Notes: generated by a model not told the origin, from the sequence alone. Shown: positions 8,888 to 22,161, numbered from the stretch's first letter. The stretch is 53,922 nt of DNA from Rhodococcus marinonascens NBRC 14363 (GCF_001894885.1 NZ_BCXB01000029.1:1-53922), one strand, 5' to 3'. Translations and numbers: made by a program.

Positions 8888-9376
8888 TGCTACCGGTCTC
8901 CTGGCTCGGAGAACAGATGGGCGAGGAAGCGCTGCAAGAATGCTCTCCGGCGGTGACTACCGGTTCGATCAACAGCCAGGCCCCCGCAACTGTTCGTCCG
9001 GTGCGCTTGGGGCGCCCTCGATCCGATAGATGCTGGCGTAGCCACTCGACGGTGCCACGCCCGGTGCCGGGCGATCTGCTGGGCGGAGAACCCAAGCGCT
9101 CTTGCCTGCGCGGTCGTGAACAGCCCCACTGCCGGCAGCGAGATCACCGGGAGGACAACCTTCTCTGAGCCTGCTCTCCGGGACCAGCGAGCACCACGAT
9201 TCCCACCACGCCTGCGAAGATCAGTCGAACGTCGGGGAACTACGGCTACGCCGTGACAGTTTTCCAGGAGTCGACGGTCCAGTCGTCGGTCCGTGAGGAC
9301 GGATTAGAGGAGGCTCTGCTGCCGGTCGATCTCACTTGCAGAACGCGCCCACACCGAGGCCGCAGACGGAGACCCG
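8888..9376 (-). pseudogene. Eroded DNA with remnant of an AbiEi-type antitoxin N-terminus
   Basis: No intact gene is visible here. On the minus strand a frame starting at 9147 begins MISLPAVG and then LFTTAQARALGFSAQQIARH. This matches the winged-helix N-terminus of AbiEi_4-type antitoxins common in rhodococci. After about 35 residues it degenerates and ends, while a neighbouring frame (TVEWLRQHLSDRGRPKRTGR) may continue it, suggesting frameshift decay. Identification is by motif only. If right, this is the wreck of a type IV toxin-antitoxin or similar gene within the island. Confidence 0.4.
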
Positions 9377-9592
9377 TCACTCCCTTTTCTTCTTCGGTTG
9401 ATCGCGTTTCGGCGAGAACAGTAGACGAACCGCCGCAAGCGCTGCAACACCGAAGATGCCCCCTACTACGGCGACATACGCGAACGTGGCCCAGGAGTGC
9501 GATTGCACACCAGCGGTGACCGAAGCTATCACCAGAATGATCAAACCCGCGGTCAGGCCTTGGACCTCGTTTTTCCTCAGACGCATGTGCAC
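9377..9592 (-). CDS. Small two-span membrane protein
   Basis: 71 residues starting MHMRLRKNEVQG (an ATG two codons later is equally possible). Two hydrophobic segments, LTAGLIILVIASVTAGV and FAYVAVVGGIFGVAALAAV, are separated by a short polar loop. The protein ends in a very basic tail, RDQPKKKRE. The positive-inside pattern supports a real membrane protein. It lies alone on the minus strand between eroded stretches. No family recognised. Confidence 0.5.
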   Translation of the reverse strand: MHMRLRKNEVQGLTAGLIILVIASVTAGVQSHSWATFAYVAVVGGIFGVAALAAVRLLFSPKRDQPKKKRE

Positions 9593-10171
9593 CGAGGGTA
9601 CGGGTTCGGCCGGCTGAGGACGTTGGTTTCTAGCTCAGCTTCAGTAGAAGTCGAACCCGTAATGCGATTTGGGCAGTGACTATACGAAGCAACGTACGAC
9701 GCCGCGCCGGCCAACGCACCCACTGCCGCCGCTTAGGCGGACTGGCCGACGCCAGGATTACCGCAGATGATGAGACCCAACCCCGCCGCCCCACCGGCCG
9801 TCAGCGCCGACTGATCACGGTGGTCGAGATGGCGACCCGAGGTCACTCAGCCAAGACACCTGCCCTGGCGAGCATTCTCACAGAAGACCTTTCGAAGCTC
9901 GCGAAGTACATACCAGGTTGCATCCCCTTCGCGAGGAGGCTAGCTCAGCGACGCCAACACGGTCGGCGAATTGTGCATCCTGCGAGGTTGAAGCGGCAAT
10001 CCCACCGCCGGGAAGCCCTGCGCCCTATCAGCCGTCCCAGCCCCGTTTCGACGTCTTGTCGGTCGGCTGAGCCGCTCGGTTGCGGGCTGCGGGCTTTTAC
10101 GTGCGTTCACCGTCGCGGTCGGCCCCTGCAATGGTGCAAACCGGCCCAGGCTACACGGATTTCCTTGCTGT
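9593..10171. other. No gene recognised; probably eroded island DNA
   Basis: About 580 bp without a frame of convincing composition on either strand. Open frames here are Arg/Pro/Ser-rich, as expected of chance frames in high-GC DNA. A short Gly/Ala-rich minus-strand stretch around 9725-9815 is not enough for a call. Confidence 0.5.
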
Positions 10172-10270
10172 CCTGAGGATCTCGGTGGAATCTCCGGGTC
10201 GAAATACTGGGCGCACCTGCTAGCGGGGAACTGGCAATCGCCCGTGCTGTGGCTCAATTGGTTGGGGGCG
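10172..10270 (+). pseudogene. Decayed second copy of the ackA 3' end
   Basis: Bases 10225-10269 translate to GELAIARAVAQLVGG, against [15 protein letters not shown] at the ackA C-terminus (12 of 15 residues, 34 of 45 bases by eye). Six of the differences are silent third- or first-position changes. Weaker, gapped similarity extends upstream to about 10172 (ATCTCGG, then CTCCGGG), with frame-breaking gaps. It abuts the pknG stop, where ackA would be expected to end if no island were present. It marks the right edge of the insertion. Confidence 0.68.
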
Positions 10271-10273
10271 GTG

Positions 10274-13541
<3,268 letters not shown>

Positions 13542-13545
<4 letters not shown>

Positions 13546-14906
13546 TGGTATTCCCTCAACCGGGGCCACAACCCGATGATAATTCCTCCGGACCCGACCA
13601 GCGTCAGGCCGAGTGTGACGGGACCGAGCGCGGTCAGCACCCCGGCCGCGGACGCGACGTTCGAACGCAAGTGGTCGCGGGCAATCTCGATTCCATCGTT
13701 GAGGGCGTCGTTGACGGCGGCGAATTGGGCGGCGGAATCGTCAGGTCCCGGACCGATGGCAACCGTCGCCGCCGAGTCGAAATCACCCGTGCCGAGTATG
13801 GCGTTCATCCGCTCGTGCGCCGACAACCAGCGAGTCCACGCTTCCTGAGCATTCGTCACCTCGTCCTGACCGACCCGCTGATCGACATCGCCGGGGTAGT
13901 GGGACAGTAGATCGCCGAACTGCCTCGACTTGTCGTCGAAAATCTCGTCGTAGTCGCCGTCGGAATCGCGGCGGGCCAGTTTGAGCATCTCCTGGGTGCG
14001 CGCCTGCTGGGCCAGGATTCGCCCGGCGGCCAAGTCGTGCAGCGGGCGGGCGCCCTCGGTCAGCGCGCGTCTGGCGTCGACGGAGGAGATCAGCCCGGCC
14101 ACCAGCATCCAGACCAGGAGGATTGCCGTGCACGACGACGTCAGGATCAAGCCGAGATTGAACTTGCGCCGGCTGATCCTGGCGATGGTGATTTGAGCGA
14201 ACACTAGAGCCACGAGGGACACGAAAATCAGGCCCAGTGCCAGCCAGGGCGGACGGGAGTAGCTCCGCTGAATGTCCGCGATGCGGGTTTCTTGCTGAGC
14301 GAGCAACTGCCTGGCCATCGGCAGTATGCGGTTCTGCATCAATGTGGAGGCTTCGCTGAGATAGGAGGCACCGACCGGGTTACCGGCCCGATTGTTGGCC
14401 CGCGCGGTAGAGATGACGCCCGCGTAAGCGCTGAGATCAGTGGCGATCGAGGACAGCAGCCTTCTGCTGTTCGGATCACGTACTGCGGGTCCGCCCGTCG
14501 ACGCGTAAACGAGGTCTGAGGAGGCTGTGGCCATGGCCTGCGCGTACCGGTCCTGGAGTTCGGGCGGTTCGAGACCCCCGGAGATGAACGCCGTCGTTGC
14601 CGCGGCGTCCGCCACCGACAGAGAGGTGTAGAGGCTCCGTGTCGAGTACGCGAGCGGTTCCGTCTCGGCCAGCATGGTGTCGAGGGTGGCCTCGCTGGCG
14701 TTCACAATCGATGCGGCGACGAAACCCGCGGTCAGGGTGAGGAGGGTGAGGAGGGCGCCGAGTACGGTGAGTTTGCCGGGGGTCGAGGCGAGGAAGGCGC
14801 GCAGTTCCTTCCAGGGTGTCATCACGGGTTCGACGTCGTCCTTCGCGCCGGCGGTCGAAGCGGGGCTCCCGTGGGGTTCGATCGACGGAGCCTTTCGCAG
14901 AACCAC
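13542..14906 (-). CDS. glnX: Transmembrane signal protein GlnX
   Basis: A membrane protein that relays binding of amino acids by GlnH to the kinase PknG, established for the mycobacterial operon. I start it at the GTG at 14906, which has GGGAGG eight bases upstream; an ATG at 14822 is the main alternative. The 454 residues hold a first membrane span (LTVLGALLTLLTLTAGFVAA), a long extracytoplasmic helical part, two spans in the middle (LALGLIFVSLVALVFA; GLILTSSCTAILLVWMLVAG), a second helical part, and a C-terminal span (VTLGLTLVGSGGIIIGL). The arrangement resembles a chemoreceptor-like sensor without a signalling tail. Confidence 0.88.
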
Positions 14907-15081
14907 CTCGATCACCTCCCAGGAATGTTCTCTACTAATGGCGAGCATATAAGGGAAAGCCGCGGTTCGGCGCGATCCGGACCGGTCCGGATCGTCGCCC
15001 GATTGCCTGCGGGTACTTGCGGGACGAACCGCTAGTGTGAGGGAACCGAAGGTGACCCATCAGGTCGGACAGGGGTAGTCG

Positions 15082-15831
15082 ATGCGTGGTGATGGTGACG
15101 GTTGGGTAACCGGACCGGACGGCAGTCGTCATTGGGGCAAGCATGGCGCTGCCGGGTTGTTGCTGCGCGCGCCTCTTGCCGACCAAACACCCGCGGTGTT
15201 GCTTCAGCACCGTGCATTGTGGAGTCACCAGGGCGGTACGTGGGCGTTGCCGGGTGGGGCTCGCGACAGTCACGAGACCACCACCCATGCCGCGGTACGT
15301 GAGGCGCAAGAGGAAGCAGGCATCGAGACCGAGGTGATACGGGTTCGTGGCGAGATCCTCACGACCAAGGCGGCGAGCGGTTGGAGTTACACCACGGTGA
15401 TCGCCGACACCGAGCGTCCGATGCCCACGGTTGCGAACCGGGAGAGCGTGGAGTTGCGCTGGGTTCGGGAGGCCGAGGTCACCGGTCTGCTACTGCACCC
15501 CGGATTCGAAGCGGGATGGCCGCGATTGAGGACCACCGAGGTCCGGTTGCTGCTCGACCCACAGGATGTGCCGGCGAAGCACGGAGACCTGACTCAGTTG
15601 TCGACGGTGTTGCCTCGCACGGTTCACCTACCCGACGGCACGTGCGGGTGGCTTCGGCGCGTAAAGGTACTCGAAGCGCCGCAGCTGATAGATCGTCTCG
15701 CCGAGTCAGCCGGTCATGGTAGCACTCTGGGATTGGTGACTGCCGTCGTGACCACCGATCCCGACGTGATCGATCAGTTGCCGTCCACGATCGTGATTCT
15801 TCCGCCGTCCACGGTGCTGGGCTGGCTGTAG
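15082..15831 (+). CDS. NUDIX hydrolase, MutT3-like
   Basis: 249 residues with a complete NUDIX box at about 58-81 (GGARDSHETTTHAAVREAQE, EAGI). The box binds magnesium and cuts nucleoside diphosphate-linked compounds. The C-terminal extension beyond the NUDIX fold (from about 140) matches the long form of Rv0413 (mutT3), which has the same position between glnX and thiE. Proposed role is removal of oxidised or other unwanted nucleotides. It is divergent from glnX and convergent with thiE, whose stop is 2 bp away. Confidence 0.88.
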   Translation: MRGDGDGWVTGPDGSRHWGKHGAAGLLLRAPLADQTPAVLLQHRALWSHQGGTWALPGGARDSHETTTHAAVREAQEEAGIETEVIRVRGEILTTKAASGWSYTTVIADTERPMPTVANRESVELRWVREAEVTGLLLHPGFEAGWPRLRTTEVRLLLDPQDVPAKHGDLTQLSTVLPRTVHLPDGTCGWLRRVKVLEAPQLIDRLAESAGHGSTLGLVTAVVTTDPDVIDQLPSTIVILPPSTVLGWL

Positions 15832-15832
15832 T

Positions 15833-16522
15833 TTACCCGTTCTGTCGCAACAGGATCGAGAGTGAGCGTGCGGCCGCCTGTGGGTCGTCAGCCTCGGTAA
15901 TGGCCCGGACGACGACGATGCGGGTGGCACCGGCCGCAAGGATCTCCGGCACCCGGGGTTCGTCGATGCCGCCGATCGCGAACCAGGGACGGTTCGGCCG
16001 AGAATCGGCGGTCGAATGAACCAACTCGATTCCCGACGCGCTGCGTCCGGGCTTGGTTGGAGTTGCCCACACCGGTCCCGTGCAGAAGTAGTCGACGCCG
16101 TCCTCGATCGCCGCGAGGCTCGCCTGCGCGCGGTTGTGAGTGGACCGACCGATCAGGATGTCGGGGCCCACCACGGTCCGCGCTTGCGGTACGGGTAGGT
16201 CGCTCTGACCGAGGTGGAGCACGTCCGCCCCGGCAGCCAGGGCTATATCGGCACGGTCGTTGACAGCGAGTAGCGCACCGTGGCGCCTCGCCGCGGCCAC
16301 GAGGACCGACAGTGCATTCAGTTCGTCCCGGGCATCCAACGAACCGAACTCCCTCTCCCCGGCCGAACCCTTGTCGCGGAGTTGGATGATGTCGACGCCA
16401 CCGGACAGCGCGGCCTCCGCGAATTGCGCCAGGTCGCCCTTGTCGCGTCGCGCGTCGGTGCACAGATACAAGCGCGCTGTTTCGAGGCGGCGGCCGCGGT
16501 CTGCGAAATCGGCGGGAGGCAT
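15833..16522 (-). CDS. thiE: Thiamine-phosphate synthase
   Basis: Joins HMP diphosphate and thiazole phosphate to make thiamine phosphate. From the ATG at 16522 it has 229 residues. Motifs: [76 protein letters not shown] and WFAIGGIDE. The open frame begins at 16567, but that extension would run into the TPP riboswitch of the opposite strand. It is encoded divergently from the thiO-thiS-thiG operon, as in M. tuberculosis. Confidence 0.94.
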   Translation of the reverse strand: MPPADFADRGRRLETARLYLCTDARRDKGDLAQFAEAALSGGVDIIQLRDKGSAGEREFGSLDARDELNALSVLVAAARRHGALLAVNDRADIALAAGADVLHLGQSDLPVPQARTVVGPDILIGRSTHNRAQASLAAIEDGVDYFCTGPVWATPTKPGRSASGIELVHSTADSRPNRPWFAIGGIDEPRVPEILAAGATRIVVVRAITEADDPQAAARSLSILLRQNG

Positions 16523-16560
16523 GGTGGTCACTGCATGACGGTAGCCTCTACGCTGAAGGT

Positions 16561-16656
16561 GCAACACGGGAGTCCCGAGGAACGTGGGGCTGAGAGGGGG
16601 TCACGCCGAACCCGACCGTCATACCTGACCCGGATCATGCCGGCGCAGGAAGTGGA
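16561..16656 (+). ncRNA. TPP (thiamine pyrophosphate) riboswitch
   Basis: The conserved TPP aptamer pieces are in order: ACACGGGAGTCCCG at the start, GGGGCTGAGAGGG, ACCGTCATACCTGA, then CCGGATCATGCCGGCGCAGG and a closing segment next to the thiO ribosome site. The aptamer ends only about 12 bases before the thiO GTG, so binding of TPP would most simply block translation of the thiazole operon. A separate terminator is not evident. Confidence 0.93.
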
Positions 16657-16667
16657 GGTGGGATTTC

Positions 16668-17735
16668 GTGCCGAGATCGGTGTCCGTCGTCGGTGGCGGA
16701 GTGATAGGTCTGTCGATTGCGTGGCGTGCAGCCAGGAATGGCTGGTCGGTTCGTCTGTACGACCCGTCGATCGGATCAGGCGCGTCCTGGGCGGCGGGCG
16801 GAATGCTTGCCCCACTCTCCGAGGGCTGGCCGGGTGAGGAGAGCGTTCTCGAAGTGGGGATCGCGTCGCTCGACCGATGGCCTGAATTCGGCAAGGAACT
16901 CGAGGTCGGCGCGGGGGTCGACCTATTCACGTCGGAAAGTTCGCTCACCGTCGCGCTGGACGGCGCCGACGTCGAGGACCTGCGAACCATCGCCGAATGG
17001 GTGGGCGCGCAGGGTCGGGATCTGCAGATCCTGAACCGCGCCGAGGTCCGTGAATTGGAGCCGATGCTGGGCCGCGGAGTCCGGTTGGGACTCTTGGCGG
17101 TCGACGAACTGGCCGTGGATAACCGACAGCTACTGCATGCGCTGCGGCAGTGCGCGGTGGACGCGGGAGTTGAGTGCATCGCCCAGGCGGTGCACAGCCT
17201 CGAGCGGCTTGAAACGGATCAGATCGTGGTCGCCGCGGGCATCGACTCTCCGTCGCTGTGGCCCGGACTCCCGGTTCGCCCGGTCAAGGGCGAAATCCTG
17301 CGGCTGTGCTCCCGGCCCGGGGTGACGCCCGCGCCTGGACGCACCATTCGCGGCAGTGTGCACGGCCGTCCCGTATACCTGGTGCCGCGCCCCGACGGCA
17401 TCGTCGTGGGTGCCACTCAATACGAGTCGGGTAACGACACCCAGGTCACCGTCGCGGGTGTTCGTGACCTGATCGCGGATGCCGAAGCGTTGATGCCGGC
17501 TGTCGGCGAGTACGAACTGCGCGAGGTTTCCGCAGGTCTACGCCCGATGACTCCAGACAATTTGCCTCTGATCGGCCGGGTGTCCGATCGTGTCGTGGTG
17601 GCAACCGGTCACGGCCGAGGCGGCATCCTTCTGGCGCCGGTCACCGCCGACGCGACGGTGGCTCTGCTGGGGGGTTCGGCTCTGGTGGAGGCGAAAGCCG
17701 CCGACGTTGAACGTTTCGAGAAAGTAGTGAGGTAG
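16668..17735 (+). CDS. thiO: Glycine oxidase ThiO
   Basis: A FAD enzyme that oxidises glycine to the imine used to build the thiazole ring of thiamine. 355 residues, starting at a GTG preceded by GGAGGTGGG. An N-terminal Rossmann motif (SVVGGGVIGLSIAWRAARNG) is followed by GASWAAGGMLAPLSEG and, near the C-terminus, AGLRPMTPDNLPLIGRV and TGHGRGGILLAPVTA, typical of DAO-type oxidases. It is the first gene of thiO-thiS-thiG and controlled by the riboswitch immediately upstream. Confidence 0.94.
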   Translation: MPRSVSVVGGGVIGLSIAWRAARNGWSVRLYDPSIGSGASWAAGGMLAPLSEGWPGEESVLEVGIASLDRWPEFGKELEVGAGVDLFTSESSLTVALDGADVEDLRTIAEWVGAQGRDLQILNRAEVRELEPMLGRGVRLGLLAVDELAVDNRQLLHALRQCAVDAGVECIAQAVHSLERLETDQIVVAAGIDSPSLWPGLPVRPVKGEILRLCSRPGVTPAPGRTIRGSVHGRPVYLVPRPDGIVVGATQYESGNDTQVTVAGVRDLIADAEALMPAVGEYELREVSAGLRPMTPDNLPLIGRVSDRVVVATGHGRGGILLAPVTADATVALLGGSALVEAKAADVERFEKVVR

Positions 17736-17737
17736 AG

Positions 17738-18722
<985 letters not shown>

Positions 18723-18833
18723 ATCTCGGGGTCGGCTCGGGGTCGGACTCAGGGTGCGACCGGTACCAGGGGACGAAGCAGGAGTAGACCTGTGGCCGAT
18801 TCGCGCGACCGGTGGTTCCGGCATCCTTTCATC

Positions 18834-19772
18834 ATGATTGAAGTGAAGGGACTGACTAAGACCTTCGGTGCGATGAAGGCGGTGGACAACCTGACGTTCA
18901 CCGTGAAGCCGGGTATGGTCACCGGCTTCCTCGGCCCGAACGGTGCAGGAAAATCGACGACGATGCGCATGATCCTCGGGCTGGACCGGCCGGCGGCCGG
19001 CAGCGCGTTGATAGACGGCAAACCGTACAGCGAATTGGTGCAACCGCTGCGGACGGTGGGGGCACTTCTCGACGCGAAATGGGTGCACCCCAACCGCTCC
19101 GCCCGCGCCCACCTGCAGTGGATGGCCGCGTCCAACTCACTGCCCAAGAGCCGGGTCGACGAGGTGCTGCACCTCGTCGGGCTCAGCGAGGTGGCAGGGA
19201 AGAAGGCGGGCGGGTTCTCGCTCGGCATGTCCCAGCGCCTCGGCTTGGCCGCGACGCTGCTCGGCGACCCCAAGGTGCTGCTGTTCGACGAACCGGTCAA
19301 CGGTCTCGACCCGGAGGGCATCCATTGGATCCGCAACTTCATGCAGCGCCTCGCGGCCGAGGGGCGCACCGTTCTGGTTTCGAGCCACCTGCTCTCTGAG
19401 ATGGCCTTGACTGCAGAACATCTGGTGGTGATCGGGCGCGGGCGTCTGATTGCCGACACCACGGTGTCGGAATTTGTTAACAAGTCCTCGGAATCGACTG
19501 TCCGGGTGCGCAGTCCACAGTTGGACGCGCTGCGGAGCGCCTTGACCTCCAAGGGCCTCACCGTCCGGGAGGACGGATCGGGCGGACAGAAGGCTCTTCT
19601 GGTCGTGGATTCGTCCACCGAGGTGATCGGCGCTGTCGCCGGTTCCGAGGGCATCGTCCTGCACGAGTTGGCATCTCAGCGCGGATCGCTCGAGGAGGCA
19701 TTCATGAAATTGACCGGAGACGACGTGCAGTACCACGCGGAGAGCGTCGATGAGATGAAAGGTTCGCTGTAA
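18834..19772 (+). CDS. ABC transporter ATP-binding protein
   Basis: The ATPase of a two-gene exporter-type ABC system. From the ATG at 18834 it has 312 residues; the open frame reaches upstream to 18792, but the fold starts at IEVKGLTKTFG. Walker A is GPNGAGKST at 34-42, the signature is FSLGMSQRLGLA, Walker B is KVLLFDEPVNGLDPEG, and the switch His is in SSHLLSEMA. The C-terminal extension after about 220 is typical of the DrrA/YhaQ-like group. Its TAA stop overlaps the permease ATG. The substrate cannot be read from the sequence. Confidence 0.93.
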   Translation: MIEVKGLTKTFGAMKAVDNLTFTVKPGMVTGFLGPNGAGKSTTMRMILGLDRPAAGSALIDGKPYSELVQPLRTVGALLDAKWVHPNRSARAHLQWMAASNSLPKSRVDEVLHLVGLSEVAGKKAGGFSLGMSQRLGLAATLLGDPKVLLFDEPVNGLDPEGIHWIRNFMQRLAAEGRTVLVSSHLLSEMALTAEHLVVIGRGRLIADTTVSEFVNKSSESTVRVRSPQLDALRSALTSKGLTVREDGSGGQKALLVVDSSTEVIGAVAGSEGIVLHELASQRGSLEEAFMKLTGDDVQYHAESVDEMKGSL

Positions 19773-20566
19773 TGGCTGTTCTCAATGCCGAACGGATAAA
19801 GATCACCTCGACGCGGTCGCCGTGGTGGTGCACGGCAATCATCATCGTGCTGGGCCTCGGCCTCGCGGCAGTCATCGGGTTAACCACCAAGGCCGGCATC
19901 AATTCCGTCAACAACCAGATCGCTGCGGGTGAGGAACCAAACTTCGAACCCTTCCTTCCTCAGATGTCCGACGCGGTCTTAGGTGTTTCCGGGTTCGGTG
20001 TGCTCGTCCTCATGATCCTGGCCACGCTCGCGGTGACCAGTGAATACAGGTTCGGGGTCATCCGCACCACATTCCAGGCCATCCCCAACCGGGCATCCGT
20101 GCTGATCGCAAAGGCCGGTCTGATCGGGGTGTTCGGCGCCGTGCTGACCTTCGTGCTGACGTTCGGCGCCTACGCCATCGCGAAGGCGACTGCGGGGGCC
20201 GAGGCGGGAGCTGCCCTCTCGCTGTCGGACAACGCCTCGTGGCGGTCGATCTACGGGGTGCCGATCTACGCGTTCTTGTGTGTCGTGCTCGCGGTCGGTG
20301 TCGGTGCACTGCTGCGTCAGTCGGCGGGCGCGATCGCGCTGCTGCTGCTGTGGCCGCTGCTGATCGAGAACCTGTTCAACCTGTTCGGCTCATTCGGCGA
20401 GAAGATCATGCCCTTCCTGCCGTTCCTCAACGCCAACCACTTCCTGGGGGCGACCCAGGGGACCAACTTCCACTGGGGTCCGTGGGGCAGCCTCCTTTAC
20501 TTCGCGGTAGTGGTCGTGGTGATCTTCGGTGCCAGCTTGGTGGTCGTGAACAAGCGCGACGCTTGA
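19772..20566 (+). CDS. ABC transporter permease
   Basis: A 264-residue membrane partner of the preceding ATPase, translationally coupled by a TAATG overlap. It has about six hydrophobic segments, for example WWCTAIIIVLGLGLAAVIGL, FGVLVLMILATLAV, GVFGAVLTFVLTFGAYAIA, YAFLCVVLAVGVGALL and LLYFAVVVVVIFGASLVVV. A motif SEYRFGVIRTTFQAIPNRA follows the second span, as in ABC-2-type permeases with the EYR signature that contacts the ATPase. A hairpin terminator follows at 20571. Confidence 0.88.
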   Translation: MAVLNAERIKITSTRSPWWCTAIIIVLGLGLAAVIGLTTKAGINSVNNQIAAGEEPNFEPFLPQMSDAVLGVSGFGVLVLMILATLAVTSEYRFGVIRTTFQAIPNRASVLIAKAGLIGVFGAVLTFVLTFGAYAIAKATAGAEAGAALSLSDNASWRSIYGVPIYAFLCVVLAVGVGALLRQSAGAIALLLLWPLLIENLFNLFGSFGEKIMPFLPFLNANHFLGATQGTNFHWGPWGSLLYFAVVVVVIFGASLVVVNKRDA

Positions 20567-20570
20567 AATA

Positions 20571-20611
20571 CCTGATGGCCGGGATGAAACCCTCTCGCCC
20601 CGGCCATCAGG
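20571..20611 (+). terminator. Hairpin terminator after the ABC genes
   Basis: CCTGATGGCCGGG pairs with CCCGGCCATCAGG around a 14-base loop, directly after the permease stop. There is no long T run, so it may act as an intrinsic terminator without a U tail, which is frequent in actinobacteria. Confidence 0.65.
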
Positions 20612-20636
20612 TGATTTCTCGGCTAGGCTTCCCGCC

Positions 20637-22091
20637 ATGCGGCAAAGGGCAGTTTTGGCGGTCGGAGTGGCCGGTGCGCTCGCACTGGCAGGGTGTACAA
20701 CGGAGACACAATCCGGTGCACCGCCAGTCGACGCGAGCGCGCTCGCCGCCTCGGTCACCGAGGCCGGCGTGATGGAGCACCTGGAGAAACTGCAGATGAT
20801 CGCCGACGACAACGACGGCAACCGCGCATCGGGAACTTCCGGGTACGACGCCAGCGTCGACTACGTGGCCCAAGTTCTGGAAGACAACGGCTTCGATGTA
20901 CAGACGCCGGAGTTCGAGTTCCAGAAGTTCGACGTGAACGCCGCGACCTTGACGTCGGGGGACCTTGACTTCGAGGTGAATGCGCTGACCTATTCGCCGT
21001 CGACCGGGCCCGAAGGGATCGCCAGCCGCCTGGTTTCCGCGCCGAAGGAGGAGAGTCCCGGGTGTGAGGCCACGGACTACGACGGCCTCGACCTCACCGG
21101 GGCAATCGTTTTGGTGGACCGTGGTGTATGCCCATTCGCAGACAAGCAGCAGGTCGCCGCTGATCGAGGCGCCGCTGCCGTCATTGTCGTCAACAACGAG
21201 GAAGGGCCGCTCAGCGACGCAACTCTGGGTGACCCGGAGGCAGGAAAGATCCCCACCGGTGGCGTGAGCACGGCGGATGGGGCTGCACTTGAACAGGCAG
21301 GGGGCGACGTGACGCTCACGCTGGACACCGGCACCGAGTCGGACACGGCCCGCAACGTCATCGCCCAGACCGAGACCGGCGCGACCGACAACGTCGTAAT
21401 GGTCGGCGCCCACCTGGACAGCGTCCCGGACGGCCCCGGTATCAACGACAACGGTAGCGGCGTGGCCGCGACCCTTGAAACGGCCGTCCAGTTGGGTTCC
21501 TCACCCGACAGTGCGAATGCGGTGCGTTTTGCGTTCTGGGGTGCCGAGGAACAGGGTTTGCTCGGCTCGAAGGCCTACGTGAATGGTCTCAGCGATGCTG
21601 AGCGCAACGACATCGCGCTGTATATGAACTTCGACATGCTCGGTTCGGAGAATGCTGCCTACATGGCTTATGACGGCGACGACTCCGACAGGCTCGGGGG
21701 TGGTCCCGGCCCTGAGGGTTCCGCGGGCATCGAGCGGACGTTCATCGAATTCCTGGAGGGCGGTGGCACCCTCGTGGAAGGCGCCGCATTCGATGGTCGA
21801 TCCGACTACGCCCCCTTCCTCGACCACGATATTCCGGCAGGGGGCGTGTTCAGCGGCGCCGAACAGAGAAAAACCGTCGAGCAGGTCGAAAAGTGGGGCG
21901 GCAACGCGGACGTGCCGTTCGACCTGAATTACCACGGCCCGAGTGACACCATCGACAACGTCGACCCGCTTGTCCTGGCCAAAAACGCAACTGCCGTCGC
22001 CTACGCGGTTGGGGTGTACGCGGAGTCGCTCGCGGGTCCGAACGGTGTCCCTACCGGAGAGGATCGGGTGAAGGCGCGGGCCGGGGAGTGA
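20637..22091 (+). CDS. Lipoprotein aminopeptidase, M28 family with PA domain
   Basis: 484 residues with a lipoprotein signal ending ALALAGC (Cys20), so anchored outside the membrane. A protease-associated domain occupies about 120-235 (GAIVLVDRGVCPFADKQQVA), inserted before the M28 zinc peptidase. Metal residues can be seen in GAHLDSVPDGPGINDNGSG (His, Asp), FWGAEEQGLLGS (Glu-Glu), MNFDMLG (Asp) and NYHGPSDTID (His). It would remove N-terminal amino acids from peptides. It matches LpqL (Rv0418) in type and position after the thiazole genes. Confidence 0.92.
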   Translation: MRQRAVLAVGVAGALALAGCTTETQSGAPPVDASALAASVTEAGVMEHLEKLQMIADDNDGNRASGTSGYDASVDYVAQVLEDNGFDVQTPEFEFQKFDVNAATLTSGDLDFEVNALTYSPSTGPEGIASRLVSAPKEESPGCEATDYDGLDLTGAIVLVDRGVCPFADKQQVAADRGAAAVIVVNNEEGPLSDATLGDPEAGKIPTGGVSTADGAALEQAGGDVTLTLDTGTESDTARNVIAQTETGATDNVVMVGAHLDSVPDGPGINDNGSGVAATLETAVQLGSSPDSANAVRFAFWGAEEQGLLGSKAYVNGLSDAERNDIALYMNFDMLGSENAAYMAYDGDDSDRLGGGPGPEGSAGIERTFIEFLEGGGTLVEGAAFDGRSDYAPFLDHDIPAGGVFSGAEQRKTVEQVEKWGGNADVPFDLNYHGPSDTIDNVDPLVLAKNATAVAYAVGVYAESLAGPNGVPTGEDRVKARAGE

Positions 22092-22120
22092 TCCGTCACC
22101 AGCAAACGAGGGTAGGCATG

Positions 22121-22149
22121 AAAAAACCCGCAGCACGGTGCTACTGGGT
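22121..22149 (-). terminator. Rho-independent terminator for the minus-strand gene at 22162
   Basis: On the minus strand, CCCAGTAGCAC pairs imperfectly with GTGCTGCGGG and is followed by TTTTTT. It lies about 12 bases beyond the stop of the small gene ending at 22162 and may also serve the converging peptidase gene. Confidence 0.65.
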
Positions 22150-22161
22150 GGTGTGGCCAGG

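Larger units (their letters stand above)
3893..10270. mobile_element. Putative small phage-derived island (repressor plus lysis cassette) inserted between ackA and pknG
   Basis: In M. tuberculosis ackA and pknG are direct neighbours; here about 6.4 kb separates them. The segment holds a phage-like XRE repressor (minus), divergent unknown genes, an endolysin, two holin-like proteins, a terminator and decayed DNA. It is bounded by two copies of the ackA 3' end: the intact one at 3845-3892 and a diverged copy at 10225-10269 (34 of 45 bases identical by eye). No integrase, terminase, capsid or tail gene was recognised. It may be a remnant prophage, a non-autonomous satellite or a domesticated lysis module. 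The boundaries are inferred from the duplicated ackA end, not from an experimental empty site. Confidence 0.6.

Noticed and set aside
9725..9835. A short minus-strand Gly/Ala-rich frame (LTAGGAAGLGLIICGNPGVG) that could be a bacteriocin-like peptide.
   Set aside because: Only about 36 codons from a GTG without a ribosome site, in otherwise decayed DNA; too little to support.
9676..10176. A 166-codon plus-strand frame inside the eroded right half of the island.
   Set aside because: Arg/Ser/Pro-dominated composition typical of a chance frame, and it overlaps the ackA remnant in another frame.
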